This document shows, one piece after another, positions 7,526 to 16,325 of a stretch of 64,000 nt of DNA; within the stretch, counting starts at the first letter, position 1, and every line of letters begins with the position of its first letter. The stretch covers positions 46,725 to 110,724 of the forward strand of contig JAEIOD010000014.1 of NCBI GenBank assembly GCA_016342415.1, in the 5' to 3' direction. This DNA comes from Clostridiales bacterium (GTDB taxonomy: Bacteria > Bacillota > Clostridia > Peptostreptococcales > Acidaminobacteraceae). Position numbers and translations under genes: made by a program. The notes under the pieces were generated by a model. The model did not search any database and was not told the origin of the DNA. It saw only the letters and a program-made list of their open reading frames with translations.

Positions 7526-8383
7526 TTAAATATCCTTAATCACTGTTATTACAAGAGCAACTAAAATTAGACCTGCACCGAACAATCCACCAATTAGAAT
7601 GGATTCTTTTAATATAAAGGCTGCCATTATAAGAGTGAATAACGGTTCTCCAAGAAGGATCAACCCTACACTTTCAGGCGAAGCATGCTTTTGTGCTTTT
7701 GTTTGGGCAAAGTTAGTTGCTGCAGTTCCAACGATTCCAATGGCAATCAATGGTAATAAACCAATCTTAAATGCACTTATATCAATGCCTTCAAATACAA
7801 TCATACCAATAAACGATAAGACTGTTACCACACAAAATTGAATGAACACCAAAATAGATTCATCTATATGTTTGGCATGTTTATCCATAATCAAAATATA
7901 TACCGTATACGACACTGCACAGAGTAATGCTAACAAATCTCCAAAATTAAAGGCACCACCGTTCATTCCCGAGATAAAATACAGACCAATAAGGGATAGG
8001 AACACACTAAAAATAACCCATCTGTTAGGAAGTCTCTTATTTAAAAGTGTTGTAGCTATTGGTACAAATAATACCGACATAGCGACTAGGAATCCAGATT
8101 TTGAAGCACTTGTATAATAAAGGGACATTATTGCCAGAGTAAATGCTAGGAATGTAAAAACACCCAATATCACACCTGGTTTTAATTCTTCTTTCTTTAT
8201 CTTTTTTATATCGTTTTTCTTGAATAGTACAATGACTACCAACGCCACCAAGTATCTTCCAAACATAATATGAAATACCGGAATACTCTCAACAAACATC
8301 TTAATAATAATGGTGCTTAATGCCCATCCTGATGCTGTGATAAATAGTAGTACATCTGATTTTTTTTGTTCTGAAATATTCAT
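7526..8383 (-). CDS. EamA/DMT-family membrane transporter
   Basis: A 285-residue protein with ten predicted helices in two homologous halves, as in the drug/metabolite transporter superfamily. Typical features are the N-terminal WALSTIIIKM helix and the second-half motif GTAATNFAQTKAQKHASPESV with LLGEPLFTLIMA. GAGGTGA precedes the ATG. It is convergent with the Crp gene and stands alone. Substrate unknown; family members export amino acids, nucleosides or other metabolites. Confidence 0.88.
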   Translation of the reverse strand: MNISEQKKSDVLLFITASGWALSTIIIKMFVESIPVFHIMFGRYLVALVVIVLFKKNDIKKIKKEELKPGVILGVFTFLAFTLAIMSLYYTSASKSGFLVAMSVLFVPIATTLLNKRLPNRWVIFSVFLSLIGLYFISGMNGGAFNFGDLLALLCAVSYTVYILIMDKHAKHIDESILVFIQFCVVTVLSFIGMIVFEGIDISAFKIGLLPLIAIGIVGTAATNFAQTKAQKHASPESVGLILLGEPLFTLIMAAFILKESILIGGLFGAGLILVALVITVIKDI

Positions 8384-8427
8384 TTTTTCACCTCACGACA
8401 CTCATTATAACATAAGGTCTAAGGAAT

Positions 8428-9345
8428 TTATAACATAATTTTCTTTATAGCTTTTGCCATATCTACAGATGCTTCAATTTCAGATTTTCGAATGGAAATG
8501 CTCTCTACATTACACCCTATCGGGATATTCTTTTTCTTAGCATATTGCCAGAGAATTTCAAAGTTTTCTATACAAACCTCTACTGATTTTTCAAGTGTAT
8601 TCTCCGCTTTCAAAATGTCGTTTTCCAGCCATTTGGATACATTGATACCCAACCACTTCATAAAGTCCAAAGTCTTTTTTGAACCACACGGTGAAATCGT
8701 GAAAATAATTGGAACCATTTCAATATCGTTTTCTGTGCAGTAGAAATAATAATCCGATAAAAAGTTTTTAGCTGCTTCTACATTGTACACAGCTTGCGAA
8801 ATAAAGTATTTACAGCCATGTTCCTGTTTTCTTATCATTCTCAAATGTTCGTTTTCTTTGGTGGTGTGTCTTTCTGGAATACAGACACCGCCTAAAGATA
8901 ATGGGTTTTCAGGTGAGTTGTATAGTGCATAGGCCTCATTTAATCTTAGCTTCACATTTTGGGATCTAGAGGCAGCTCCTACAAAAACAGTATGATGGTC
9001 AAGACGCGCTTCATCCTCCATCCATTTAGTGAGTTCTTCTTCAGAATATTTACCAACACATCTATATACTATTCTTGGGACTTCAAGATCCTTCATATAC
9101 TTTGATGAATAAATAACTGGATCTATTGTCTCTAAGAATGGAAATGGTCTTTCTTCAGAAATTCTATCTTTTTCGTCATGGATATCATATAATATCAAAC
9201 CATCAACACCAATACTATTCACGGCAGCCATCTGTCTCTTGGAAATTTCAATCACTTTTTCTTCTGAGGTTTTCTTTTTAGGTGGTGTTAAACCATATAA
9301 TAAAATACCACTCTCTTTTTTTTCTAACTTTTCACATAATCTCAT
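8428..9345 (-). CDS. Methylenetetrahydrofolate reductase-like protein
   Basis: A 305-residue TIM-barrel-type protein resembling the MetF/MTHFR fold: an early VDGLILYDIHDE strand, a central LGGVCIPERH, and FISQAVYN, which aligns with the usual FxxxTQxxF region. Family members reduce methylene-THF to methyl-THF for methionine synthesis or the Wood-Ljungdahl pathway. This one is rather divergent from MetF, so substrate and flavin use are not assured. An upstream TTG could add nine residues, but AAGGAGTGACT directly before the ATG at 9345 decides the start. A SAM-I riboswitch and its terminator lie in the leader, so the gene belongs to the methionine/one-carbon regulon. Confidence 0.72.
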   Translation of the reverse strand: MRLCEKLEKKESGILLYGLTPPKKKTSEEKVIEISKRQMAAVNSIGVDGLILYDIHDEKDRISEERPFPFLETIDPVIYSSKYMKDLEVPRIVYRCVGKYSEEELTKWMEDEARLDHHTVFVGAASRSQNVKLRLNEAYALYNSPENPLSLGGVCIPERHTTKENEHLRMIRKQEHGCKYFISQAVYNVEAAKNFLSDYYFYCTENDIEMVPIIFTISPCGSKKTLDFMKWLGINVSKWLENDILKAENTLEKSVEVCIENFEILWQYAKKKNIPIGCNVESISIRKSEIEASVDMAKAIKKIML

Positions 9346-9378
9346 AGTCACTCCTTGTCCAAAAAAATTCAATTTTTA

Positions 9379-9407
9379 TAAAAAAATAACCCTTCCGAAG
9401 AAGAGTT
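9379..9407 (-). terminator. Expression-platform terminator of SAM riboswitch
   Basis: AACTCTTC-TTCG-GAAGGGTT is followed by a T run just before the MTHFR-like gene. Its 5' arm abuts the P1 helix of the riboswitch, so formation would alternate with ligand binding. Confidence 0.85.
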
Positions 9408-9517
9408 TTATCCTGCACAATCTCATCTACCGGTTTACACCGCTGGATTTAGCACCATACATTACTGCTGGTTGCCGGATATCATAGGGCCAGTCCCTCC
9501 ATCTCTCTTGATAAGTT
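9405..9517 (-). ncRNA. SAM-I riboswitch (S-box leader)
   Basis: The minus strand reads CTTATCAAGAGAGATGGAGG, then GACTGGCCC and CCGGCAACC, the classic S-box core. Further on are the P3/P4 region and a closing GATAA that pairs with the first TTATC. High SAM should favour the terminator downstream and shut off the MTHFR-like gene. Confidence 0.95.
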
Positions 9518-9533
9518 ATATTAAATTGTTCTT

Positions 9534-9562
9534 AGTATAGTATGATTTTTTAGTGTTGTCAA
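9534..9562 (-). promoter_or_regulatory. Sigma-A promoter of SAM-riboswitch transcript
   Basis: TTGACA (9557-9562) and TATACT (9534-9539) on the minus strand, separated by exactly 17 bases. Transcription would start about 10 bases before the S-box. Confidence 0.85.
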
Positions 9563-9585
9563 TAAATATTCTCGTTCATGTATGA

Positions 9586-10317
9586 TTATGCTTCGGGGTC
9601 AAACCCTTCAAAACATGGTGGTATCTCCAAAGCCATTGCATAGTCATAATCTAATTTTGATTTAGCTGTGTATGAAAATAAAGGCATACCCTTTTTTTTC
9701 AACTTATGTACAATATGAGTCTCGAGTCCTTTGATATCATAAATTACATAGTCAGGTTTGGTAATTATGTTGGTTAAGACATTTCTAAATACAAATTTTA
9801 ATATAAAAAACATCTTCTTATTTTTATATCGACTTGCCAATTGTCCTCTTATTATATGAGGTGCGTGTTTTCTAAACCAATTAACAGAAATGGGATTAAA
9901 GGATTGTATCACATACTCACCTGTATAATTCTTTAACTGTTCATATCCTAATGCTTCTAATTTAGTCTTTGAAAATTTATTCTTGAACTCTATCATCAAT
10001 GGTACCTGACCATTAACACATTCTAAAACTTCTTTGAATGTAGGAATTTTTTCATCAGTCGTTAATAATCTCAAGTCTTTAATGTCATCATAGGTGCAAT
10101 CAAGTAAATTCCCCTCTACGCCAGTCATTCTCTTTAACTGTTCATCATGAAAAACAATCAGTGTCTGATCTTTCAATATCTGAACATCCAATTCTATAGC
10201 AAAACCTCTATCAATGGCTTGTTGAAATGATTTCAAGGAATTCTCCGGTGCTAAAGCATCAAAAAAACCTCTATGAGCAATAGGTACATTATACATCCAT
10301 TTAGGAATTTTTTTCAT
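9586..10317 (-). CDS. Glycerophosphodiester phosphodiesterase (GDPD)
   Basis: A 243-residue single-domain GDPD. Signature residues are IAHRGFFDALAPENS near the N-terminus (catalytic H and metal-binding E), AIELDVQILKDQTLIVFHDEQL (metal ligands and catalytic H), and MIEFKNK. It hydrolyses glycerophosphodiesters, giving glycerol-3-phosphate and an alcohol. There is no signal peptide, so a cytoplasmic enzyme. Two adjacent ATGs exist; the second is better spaced from GGAGG and is used here. Confidence 0.9.
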   Translation of the reverse strand: MKKIPKWMYNVPIAHRGFFDALAPENSLKSFQQAIDRGFAIELDVQILKDQTLIVFHDEQLKRMTGVEGNLLDCTYDDIKDLRLLTTDEKIPTFKEVLECVNGQVPLMIEFKNKFSKTKLEALGYEQLKNYTGEYVIQSFNPISVNWFRKHAPHIIRGQLASRYKNKKMFFILKFVFRNVLTNIITKPDYVIYDIKGLETHIVHKLKKKGMPLFSYTAKSKLDYDYAMALEIPPCFEGFDPEA

Positions 10318-10350
10318 CATACACCTCCTTTACTATTATACAATATTCGC

Positions 10351-10383
10351 AAAAAAGTAAAAAGACTTTCATACTGAAAGTCT
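10351..10383 (-). terminator. Terminator after veg
   Basis: AGACTTTC / GAAAGTCT hairpin (10363-10370, 10376-10383) followed on the minus strand by a T-rich run; it overlaps the veg stop codon. Confidence 0.85.
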
Positions 10384-10645
10384 AAGCTAATAACCCCTGT
10401 TTTGTTTCATCTACTGTGATCTCAACTGTTGATGTTAACAAATCCGAATATGTATATGATACATGTCTTTCCGATTCTTTACCACAGTCAATATTCACTA
10501 CAAATATACTTGGATAAGTTGCGATAACCCTACCCTGTTTGGTGTAATACTTCTTCCGACCACTATGTGTTCTCAATGTTACGTCTTGACCAATGTTTGC
10601 CTCTACACGTTTCCTGATACTGCCTAAAGTTGCCCTTGTTGCCAA
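10382..10645 (-). CDS. veg: Veg family protein
   Basis: An 87-residue protein of the Veg (DUF1021) family. The segment SIRKRVEANIGQDVTLRTHS with GRKK, and IATYPSIFVV later, are diagnostic. In Bacillus, Veg stimulates biofilm matrix genes and is expressed strongly in vegetative cells. A GTG three codons upstream gives a longer frame, but only the TTG at 10645 has a well-spaced ribosome binding site (AAAGGGGTG), and the resulting MATRATLGSI start matches the family better. Monocistronic with its own terminator. Confidence 0.88.
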   Translation of the reverse strand: MATRATLGSIRKRVEANIGQDVTLRTHSGRKKYYTKQGRVIATYPSIFVVNIDCGKESERHVSYTYSDLLTSTVEITVDETKQGLLA

Positions 10646-10763
10646 TATAATCACCCCTTTAATATATCTAGGATTATTATACCATTAATTATCTGAAAAT
10701 TCAATAATTATACAGGTTTAATTATATATTGTCAATGGTTTTTATTTACGATTAGTGAACCTA

Positions 10764-11441
10764 TTATTTACCATTTGTTAAGTGGGAAATTCTTTTCTCA
10801 GAAGCCTCTTCCTCGGCATACTTAGTATAGATAAACCAGTTGGTAATACTCATGTTCAGCATGTTTTCCGATAAAATATCTTCCATTAGAAATTGCGTGT
10901 CAATCATGAACATATCATCAATCATTTCATTTTTTTTGTTTTCATTTATAGGTTTTTCACAATAAAATTGTTCGCAATATTCAATTTTATGAAAAACAAC
11001 TTCATCATTTAAGTGTACGCCATAATTTTCAAAAAAATAGTCGTCAGCTGCTTTATTTTGTTCTAATATATGAGCATAATTCGATTCATGTACTTCTTTT
11101 GTTGCATGGCCGAACAATCTACAGACTAAAGGTCTTACTGGGTAGATTAAACATGTTTTGTCTTCCTTTAAAAAAGGACATGGCTTGACTTCAACCAATT
11201 CATTGAAATAATGGTCTTCAACTTTTTCCATAACGTTTTCCAACAGATCATTTTTAGTGACATAATCATAAATATTTAAAAACTCAATATAAAATGCATG
11301 TACAGATTCCATACAACATTTTGCACAACCATTACATTCGCCACTAGGGATTTTCGAATAGATTGTCTCAAGGTTTGATATTAAATTGTTGATTTTTACT
11401 AGTTTATTTGACTCGTTTAATGCATTTTTTGTAATTTCCAT
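10764..11441 (-). CDS. YkgJ-type cysteine cluster protein
   Basis: A 225-residue protein with a CxxCxxCC motif at 36-43 (ECNGCAKCC), then CPFL and CLIYPVRPLVCRLFG. This cysteine arrangement is that of the YkgJ/Fli(B)-like family (formerly UPF0153), thought to bind a metal or Fe-S cluster; no reaction is firmly established. The C-terminal half has another CEQFYCEK pair. A GTG two codons upstream is possible; the ATG at 11441 follows TGAGGTG. Standalone gene. Confidence 0.8.
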   Translation of the reverse strand: MEITKNALNESNKLVKINNLISNLETIYSKIPSGECNGCAKCCMESVHAFYIEFLNIYDYVTKNDLLENVMEKVEDHYFNELVEVKPCPFLKEDKTCLIYPVRPLVCRLFGHATKEVHESNYAHILEQNKAADDYFFENYGVHLNDEVVFHKIEYCEQFYCEKPINENKKNEMIDDMFMIDTQFLMEDILSENMLNMSITNWFIYTKYAEEEASEKRISHLTNGK

Positions 11442-11578
11442 AAGCACCTCAGAAAAATTATAACATATTTTTAAAAAAATTAATAAAAGATGATTTTAAT
11501 TCATATGTCTGGGTAATATAAAATTGATAGCTGAAAATTCATTTTGAATTTCTCTTTTACTCCTAAAAATCTCATTAG

Positions 11579-11616
11579 AAAAAACACCGCATGGGCGGTG
11601 CTTTTTCTTTTTTGTA
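11579..11616. terminator. Bidirectional terminator
   Basis: CACCGC-ATGG-GCGGTG stem flanked by A-rich and T-rich runs; it can stop transcription from either side. Confidence 0.8.
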
Positions 11617-11648
11617 AAAAATAATCTCGAAGCTTATCACTTCGAGAT
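11614..11648 (-). terminator. Terminator after 35-residue ORF
   Basis: A perfect nine-base-pair stem ATCTCGAAG / CTTCGAGAT with a seven-base loop, followed on the minus strand by TATTTTTT. It lies 11 bases past the stop of the small ORF at 11659-11766. Confidence 0.85.
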
Positions 11649-11658
11649 ACCTGTTTGT

Positions 11659-11766
11659 TTATAAATGTAATCTAACTTCGTTCACAGATGCTCCGGTGCC
11701 TTTCGACGCCTTTCTACCTGAAACCTCTAAATAAACAAATATAACTATTAATACTACCATTAACAT
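11659..11766 (-). CDS. Small membrane protein candidate (35 residues)
   Basis: An ATG at 11766 opens a 35-codon frame. Residues 1-13 are strongly hydrophobic (MLMVVLIVIFVYL), and the rest is polar and basic, with SGRKASKGTGASVNEV. A GAAAGGATGG stretch lies 11-20 bases before the start, a usable if distant ribosome binding site; TATACT at about 11800 could be its -10 box. A strong terminator follows the stop at once. An ORF enclosed by its own signals in an otherwise empty 429-base gap is unlikely to be chance. No function recognised; one-helix membrane peptide by appearance. Confidence 0.5.
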   Translation of the reverse strand: MLMVVLIVIFVYLEVSGRKASKGTGASVNEVRLHL

Positions 11767-11876
11767 CTAATTGTCACCATCCTTTCATGTAAGAACAGTA
11801 TACCATCAAAAATAATGAATCCAGAGTTTGTAACAGCCTTGTCAACAATCCTTAACAAAGTAAAACTTCTGTAATA

Positions 11877-12140
11877 TTAATAGATAAAGCCAATTGCTGA
11901 CATAATGGCCATCATCACAGCAAACAACATAAGAAATAATGCTATATTACCTTGTTTCTTCTCTATGTGATATTGAAAACCTAATAAAAATACAAAAATA
12001 CTGAATAAAAGTGTAATGATTAAATCTTCTGAGGGCAAAGCATATATATCACCAACCAAAAGATAAAAAACAATGGTTATGATAATTAAAATTGAAATCA
12101 TCAATCGGCTTACTTTTAAAATATCAATCGTACGTTTCAT
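11877..12140 (-). CDS. Small three-helix membrane protein
   Basis: An 87-residue hydrophobic protein with helices at about 13-31, 37-55 and 66-86, and a short basic loop (EKKQGN) before the third. I do not recognise the family. The start ATG is preceded by AGAGGCATTT, a modest ribosome binding site. It is divergent from the amidohydrolase gene at 12216, and no other gene shares its strand nearby. Confidence 0.55.
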   Translation of the reverse strand: MKRTIDILKVSRLMISILIIITIVFYLLVGDIYALPSEDLIITLLFSIFVFLLGFQYHIEKKQGNIALFLMLFAVMMAIMSAIGFIY

Positions 12141-12215
12141 AAATGCCTCTTTTATGTTTTAGGTCTATTCATACAGTTTAACTTCAAGTATCATTATATC
12201 ATAGGGGGATATGAA

Positions 12216-13802
12216 ATGGACTTAATACTTTATAATTCACAAATATACACCATGAGAGTTGAGGGTGATATTTACTCAGCTATAGCAATAAAAGATGATA
12301 AAATAATCCAAATAGGAAACGATGATGATATTTTAGCTTTAAAAACAGATGACACTCAAATTATTGATTTAAATCAAAAAATAGTTTTACCTGGATTTAA
12401 TGACAGTCATATGCATCTCTTAGGATTAGGCGCTTCACTTAGTCAAGTCGATCTATCGTCTGCTAGATCAAAAAATGATATGGTTGAAATGACAAAAGCA
12501 TATATCAAAGAAAATAATATACCTCATGATGAATGGGTTGTAGGAAGAGGTTGGAATCAAGATCTTTTTGAGATAAAAGATATTCCTTCAGCAAAAGATT
12601 TAGATGAAATATCTACAAGTCACTTGATATTCTTAAGAAGAGCTTGTGGTCACGTTGCAACATGTAACAGTCATCTACTCAACACATACGGTTTTTCATT
12701 GGAGAAAACAGCCATTGATGGTGGTACATATGAAAATGGTATCTTTAAAGAGAATGCTTTAGAACTCATTACAGAAAAAATGCCTGCACCAACAACAGAA
12801 GATTTAAAGAAATGGATTCAAACGGGTGCAACATATCTTAACCGTTTAGGGATTACTTCTGTACAAAGCGACGACTTATGTGTGTTTTCAGAAGCACTTA
12901 ATCCAATGGTATTTAATAGTTTTATAGAACTTGATCTAAAAAAGTCTCTCCATGTTAGAGTTTATGAGCAATCTCTATTTAGAACTAAATCGGGTTTAAT
13001 AAAAGAATTAAAAATGGGTTATCAGCAAAATAAAGGCAGTGACTACTTCAAATGTGGTCCGCTTAAAATACTTGGAGACGGTTCGTTAGGTGGTAGAACT
13101 GCCTGGCTCAACAAACCCTATGATGATGCAAAAGATGAAATCGGTATACATATGTACAGTCAGGAAGAATTAAATGATTATGTCTATGAAGCACATAAAC
13201 ATGGTTTGGCATCTGCTATACATTGTATTGGAGACAAGATGTTGGATTCTGCAATTGAAGCCATAGGGAGAGCACAGACACTGACTCCTAAGCCAGAGCT
13301 ACGTCACGGAATTGTCCATTGTCAGATTACATCCAAAGAACAGCTGGAACGCTTAAAAGCCTTGAACATTATGGCATATGTGCAACCAATATTCCTAGAT
13401 TATGATGCTCATATTGTAAGACAACGAGTCGGAGAGTTAGCAGATACATCTTACAATTGGAAAACGATGATGGATTTAGATTTAAGAATGTCTTTTGGTT
13501 CAGATGCCCCTGTCGACTCAGCTGATCCAATAAAAGGTATTCATTGTGCGGTTTCTAGAAAAGGAATCAACAACAAACCCATTGATGGCTACCTTCCAGA
13601 ACAGGCTATCACAGTCTATGAAGCCATTTATAATTATACCGTAGAGAGTGCTTATGCATCACATGAAGAGCATATAAAAGGCCGATTACTGCCTGGATAT
13701 TTTGCAGATATGGTTATTCTAGAAGGTAATATATTCAACAACATATTGGACACATCTATTCATACAACAATTTTAGCGGGTAAAATTGTTTATCAAAAAT
13801 AA
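12216..13802 (+). CDS. YtcJ/AepA-like metal-dependent amidohydrolase
   Basis: A 528-residue enzyme of the amidohydrolase superfamily, group 3. The N-terminal beta sandwich (1-55) is followed by the barrel motif GFNDSHMHLLG with H65 and H67 as metal ligands; later come HGLASAIHCIGD, RHGIVHCQ and FGSDAPVDSADP, the remaining ligand regions, and a C-terminal return to the sandwich (GYFADMVILEGN). The length is typical for YtcJ-like proteins (about 520-560). The natural substrate is unknown for most of the family. The ATG is preceded by AGGGGGAT. Monocistronic, ending at a bidirectional terminator. Confidence 0.88.
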   Translation: MDLILYNSQIYTMRVEGDIYSAIAIKDDKIIQIGNDDDILALKTDDTQIIDLNQKIVLPGFNDSHMHLLGLGASLSQVDLSSARSKNDMVEMTKAYIKENNIPHDEWVVGRGWNQDLFEIKDIPSAKDLDEISTSHLIFLRRACGHVATCNSHLLNTYGFSLEKTAIDGGTYENGIFKENALELITEKMPAPTTEDLKKWIQTGATYLNRLGITSVQSDDLCVFSEALNPMVFNSFIELDLKKSLHVRVYEQSLFRTKSGLIKELKMGYQQNKGSDYFKCGPLKILGDGSLGGRTAWLNKPYDDAKDEIGIHMYSQEELNDYVYEAHKHGLASAIHCIGDKMLDSAIEAIGRAQTLTPKPELRHGIVHCQITSKEQLERLKALNIMAYVQPIFLDYDAHIVRQRVGELADTSYNWKTMMDLDLRMSFGSDAPVDSADPIKGIHCAVSRKGINNKPIDGYLPEQAITVYEAIYNYTVESAYASHEEHIKGRLLPGYFADMVILEGNIFNNILDTSIHTTILAGKIVYQK

Positions 13803-13830
13803 CAAAAAGGCATCCTTGAATGCCTTTTTA
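13803..13830. terminator. Bidirectional terminator
   Basis: AAAAAGGCAT / ATGCCTTTTT hairpin between the convergent amidohydrolase and SPFH genes. Confidence 0.85.
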
Positions 13831-13843
13831 TTTATGCTTTAAT

Positions 13844-14773
13844 TTATGCTTTTGTAGTATTGGCAATTTCAGTAATCGATGCTACAAGTGCACCAACGTT
13901 TTGCATTTCTGATGGAATAATAAGCTTAGTTGCTTGACCATCTGCAACTTTAACCATTGCTTCAAAACTCTTAAGTGCTAATACAGCTTGAGTTGGATCA
14001 GATTTCTTGATGAACTCGATACCATCAGCAGTTGCCTTTTGAATCTGTCTAACTGCCTCAGCATGACCTTCAGCTTCTCTGATCTCAGCTTCTTTTTTCG
14101 CTTCTGCATCCAAGATTTTTGATCTTTTTGAAGCTTCTGCATCAAGAATTACTGACTGTTTACGACCTTCAGCATCAAGGATTAGAGATTGTTTTCTACC
14201 TTCAGCCTCTAAGATTTCACGTCTCTTTTCACGTTCAGCTCTCATTTGCTTCTCCATAGCTTCTTGAATATCTTTTGGTGGTAAGATGTTTTTAACTTCT
14301 ACACGGTTCACTTTAATACCCCATGGATCAGTCGCTTCATCTAAGATACTTCTCATTTGTGTATTGATAAGATCTCTAGATGTTAAAGTTTCATCTAACT
14401 CTAGTTGACCAATAATATTTCTTAAAGTAGTAGCTGTTAAATTTTCAATAGCAACCAGCGGTCTAGAAACACCATAAGCAAATAATTTTGGATCTGTAAT
14501 TTGATAATAAACAACCGTATCAATCTTCATTGTTACGTTATCTTTTGTGATTACTGGTTGAGGTGGAAAATCCACAACTCTTTCTTTTAATACTACTTTT
14601 TTAGCAACACGGTCAATTAGTGGAATCTTGATGTGTAAACCTGTTTCCCAAGTGCCTGCATATGCACCGAGTCTCTCAACAACATAACCATGCGCCTGTG
14701 GTACAACTCTCACGTTTGATGCAATTAATACAATAACTACTACTGCGATAATACCTAAAATAATAGGACCCAT
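13844..14773 (-). CDS. SPFH/stomatin-like membrane protein
   Basis: A 309-residue protein with one N-terminal helix (about 2-20), an SPFH/Band-7 domain (about 22-180; VPQAHGYVVERLGAY, MKIDTVVYYQITDP) and a long coiled-coil tail. Residues about 185-245 repeat the unit ILDAEGRKQS with variation (LILDAEGRKQS, VILDAEASKRS, ILDAEAKKE), which gives a periodic DNA pattern. Such proteins form membrane microdomain scaffolds like stomatin or QmcA. The NfeD gene lies directly upstream, the standard pairing for this family. Confidence 0.92.
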   Translation of the reverse strand: MGPIILGIIAVVVIVLIASNVRVVPQAHGYVVERLGAYAGTWETGLHIKIPLIDRVAKKVVLKERVVDFPPQPVITKDNVTMKIDTVVYYQITDPKLFAYGVSRPLVAIENLTATTLRNIIGQLELDETLTSRDLINTQMRSILDEATDPWGIKVNRVEVKNILPPKDIQEAMEKQMRAEREKRREILEAEGRKQSLILDAEGRKQSVILDAEASKRSKILDAEAKKEAEIREAEGHAEAVRQIQKATADGIEFIKKSDPTQAVLALKSFEAMVKVADGQATKLIIPSEMQNVGALVASITEIANTTKA

Positions 14774-14792
14774 ATCATTCCCTCCATTTCAA

Positions 14793-15251
14793 TTACTCGT
14801 CTAAATCCTTTACTATCAACTTAACACCTTCAATTCTTACAACTTCCACTCTGTGACCTTCAGGTATATCAATCTCACTGTCAGGTTTTGCTGACCAAAT
14901 TTGACCTTTTACCTTAACATGTCCCATAGTGAACGGTTGTAATTCTTTTATTACAATGCCTTCTTTACCGATTAAACTATCAACATTGGTTTTTGTAGCG
15001 CCAATTTTAAATACTTTGATAGCAACTGGTCTCGTATAAATCAGCATTAAAGATGACCCCAATATGAATGCAAATATCTGGAATACATAACCAAGACCTA
15101 AAAAACTCACGATCATTGCTAGTAATGCACCTCCGGCAAACCAAATAAATGTCAAACCTAATGTAAAACCTTCTGCCAAAGCAAAAGCGATTGCCACAAC
15201 CATCCAAATGATACCTATGTGAATGGATAAATCTAGAATTTCCAAAGTCAT
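14793..15251 (-). CDS. NfeD-like membrane protein
   Basis: A 152-residue protein with three or four helices in the first 85 residues (VVAIAFALAEGFTLGLTFIWF) and a C-terminal OB-fold from about 90 (LIGKEGIVIKELQPFTMGHVKV). This is the short, protease-free NfeD type that acts as partner of stomatin-like proteins; the SPFH gene follows 19 bases later. AAGGAGG precedes the ATG. Confidence 0.9.
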   Translation of the reverse strand: MTLEILDLSIHIGIIWMVVAIAFALAEGFTLGLTFIWFAGGALLAMIVSFLGLGYVFQIFAFILGSSLMLIYTRPVAIKVFKIGATKTNVDSLIGKEGIVIKELQPFTMGHVKVKGQIWSAKPDSEIDIPEGHRVEVVRIEGVKLIVKDLDE

Positions 15252-15459
15252 TTTTCATTCCTCCTTCACGATTGTTTATTATGGTTATATTATACTCCAC
15301 CTTTTCGCGAAACTTTTAAAATGTACATGAAAATGAAGTAACATGACATGAAAGTGAAAATATATTATATAATAAAGTATAGTTCTATATTATTATATCT
15401 TTTATATAATCAAATGTAAATTATTGAAATTAATTCTATCTTGTGTCATTGGAGGTTTT

Positions 15460-16320
15460 ATGACGAAAGTAATTCTTATCGGAACAGGTACACCTAATCC
15501 CGATCCTTACAGATCAGGTCCTTGTGTTGGTATTTATGCCAACAACAAAGTATATTTAGTAGATTTCGGTGTTGGTTTAATTAGACAACTAAATAAAATT
15601 GCTTCAAAGCTGGATATTAAAATCAATGAACTTAATACTGCTTTTCTAACCCATCTCCATTCTGATCATACCCTTGGTTACAGTGATTTAATCTTAACAC
15701 CATGGATCTTGGGTAGAAAAACGCCCCTTAAAGTCTATGGTCCAAAAGGTACACAAAAAATGACCGATCATCTACTACAGGCGTATGATGTAGACATTCA
15801 ACAAAGAATTCACGGGCTTGAACAAGCCAATACTACGGGTTACACTGTGGATGTCCATTCTATAAAAGAAGGATTGATTTACAATGAAGACATTAAAGTA
15901 GAAGCACTTAAAGTACCACATGGCAATTTCGAATCTTATGCATTTAAATTTATAACAGACGATAAAGTAATAGTTGTTTCAGGAGATACAGCACCTTCTA
16001 AACACTTGATAGAATGGGCTAAAGGTTGCGATATCTTAATTCATGAAGTGTATTACACTGAAGGATTAAAAACCCGTTCAGAGTCTTGGCAAAAATACCA
16101 TAGTAGTGTTCATACCTCTGCTGTTGAACTTGGAAGTATCGCCAAGCAAGTACAACCAAATACACTTGTTTTGTATCATCAGTTGTTTATGCAAGAACAT
16201 GTTTTAGAAGAAGATATGTCCAAGAATAATTTAATTTATAAAGAAAAGATTTTAAATGAAATCCATATGAATTATAATGGTAATATAGTTTATGGAGAAG
16301 ATTTAATGATCATAGGGTAG
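15460..16320 (+). CDS. Metallo-beta-lactamase-fold hydrolase (RNase Z/AtsA-like)
   Basis: A 286-residue MBL-fold protein. Motifs: LIGTGTPNPDPYRSGP at the N-terminus, THLHSDHTLGY (zinc ligands), VVSGDTAPS, and LIHEVYYTEG. The pattern fits the arylsulfatase/ribonuclease Z-like branch more than true tRNA 3'-processing RNase Z, which usually has HxHGDHxxG plus an exosite. An upstream ATG in frame adds 12 residues, but GGAGGTTTT is placed for the ATG at 15460. A sensor kinase gene begins 5 bases after the stop, so the two are probably co-transcribed. Confidence 0.82.
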   Translation: MTKVILIGTGTPNPDPYRSGPCVGIYANNKVYLVDFGVGLIRQLNKIASKLDIKINELNTAFLTHLHSDHTLGYSDLILTPWILGRKTPLKVYGPKGTQKMTDHLLQAYDVDIQQRIHGLEQANTTGYTVDVHSIKEGLIYNEDIKVEALKVPHGNFESYAFKFITDDKVIVVSGDTAPSKHLIEWAKGCDILIHEVYYTEGLKTRSESWQKYHSSVHTSAVELGSIAKQVQPNTLVLYHQLFMQEHVLEEDMSKNNLIYKEKILNEIHMNYNGNIVYGEDLMIIG

Positions 16321-16325
16321 GGGTT

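Noticed and set aside
14080..14215. Short periodic repeat resembling a CRISPR or tandem repeat
   Set aside because: It is the coding sequence for the ILDAEGRKQS-type coiled-coil repeats of the SPFH protein, in frame and degenerate.
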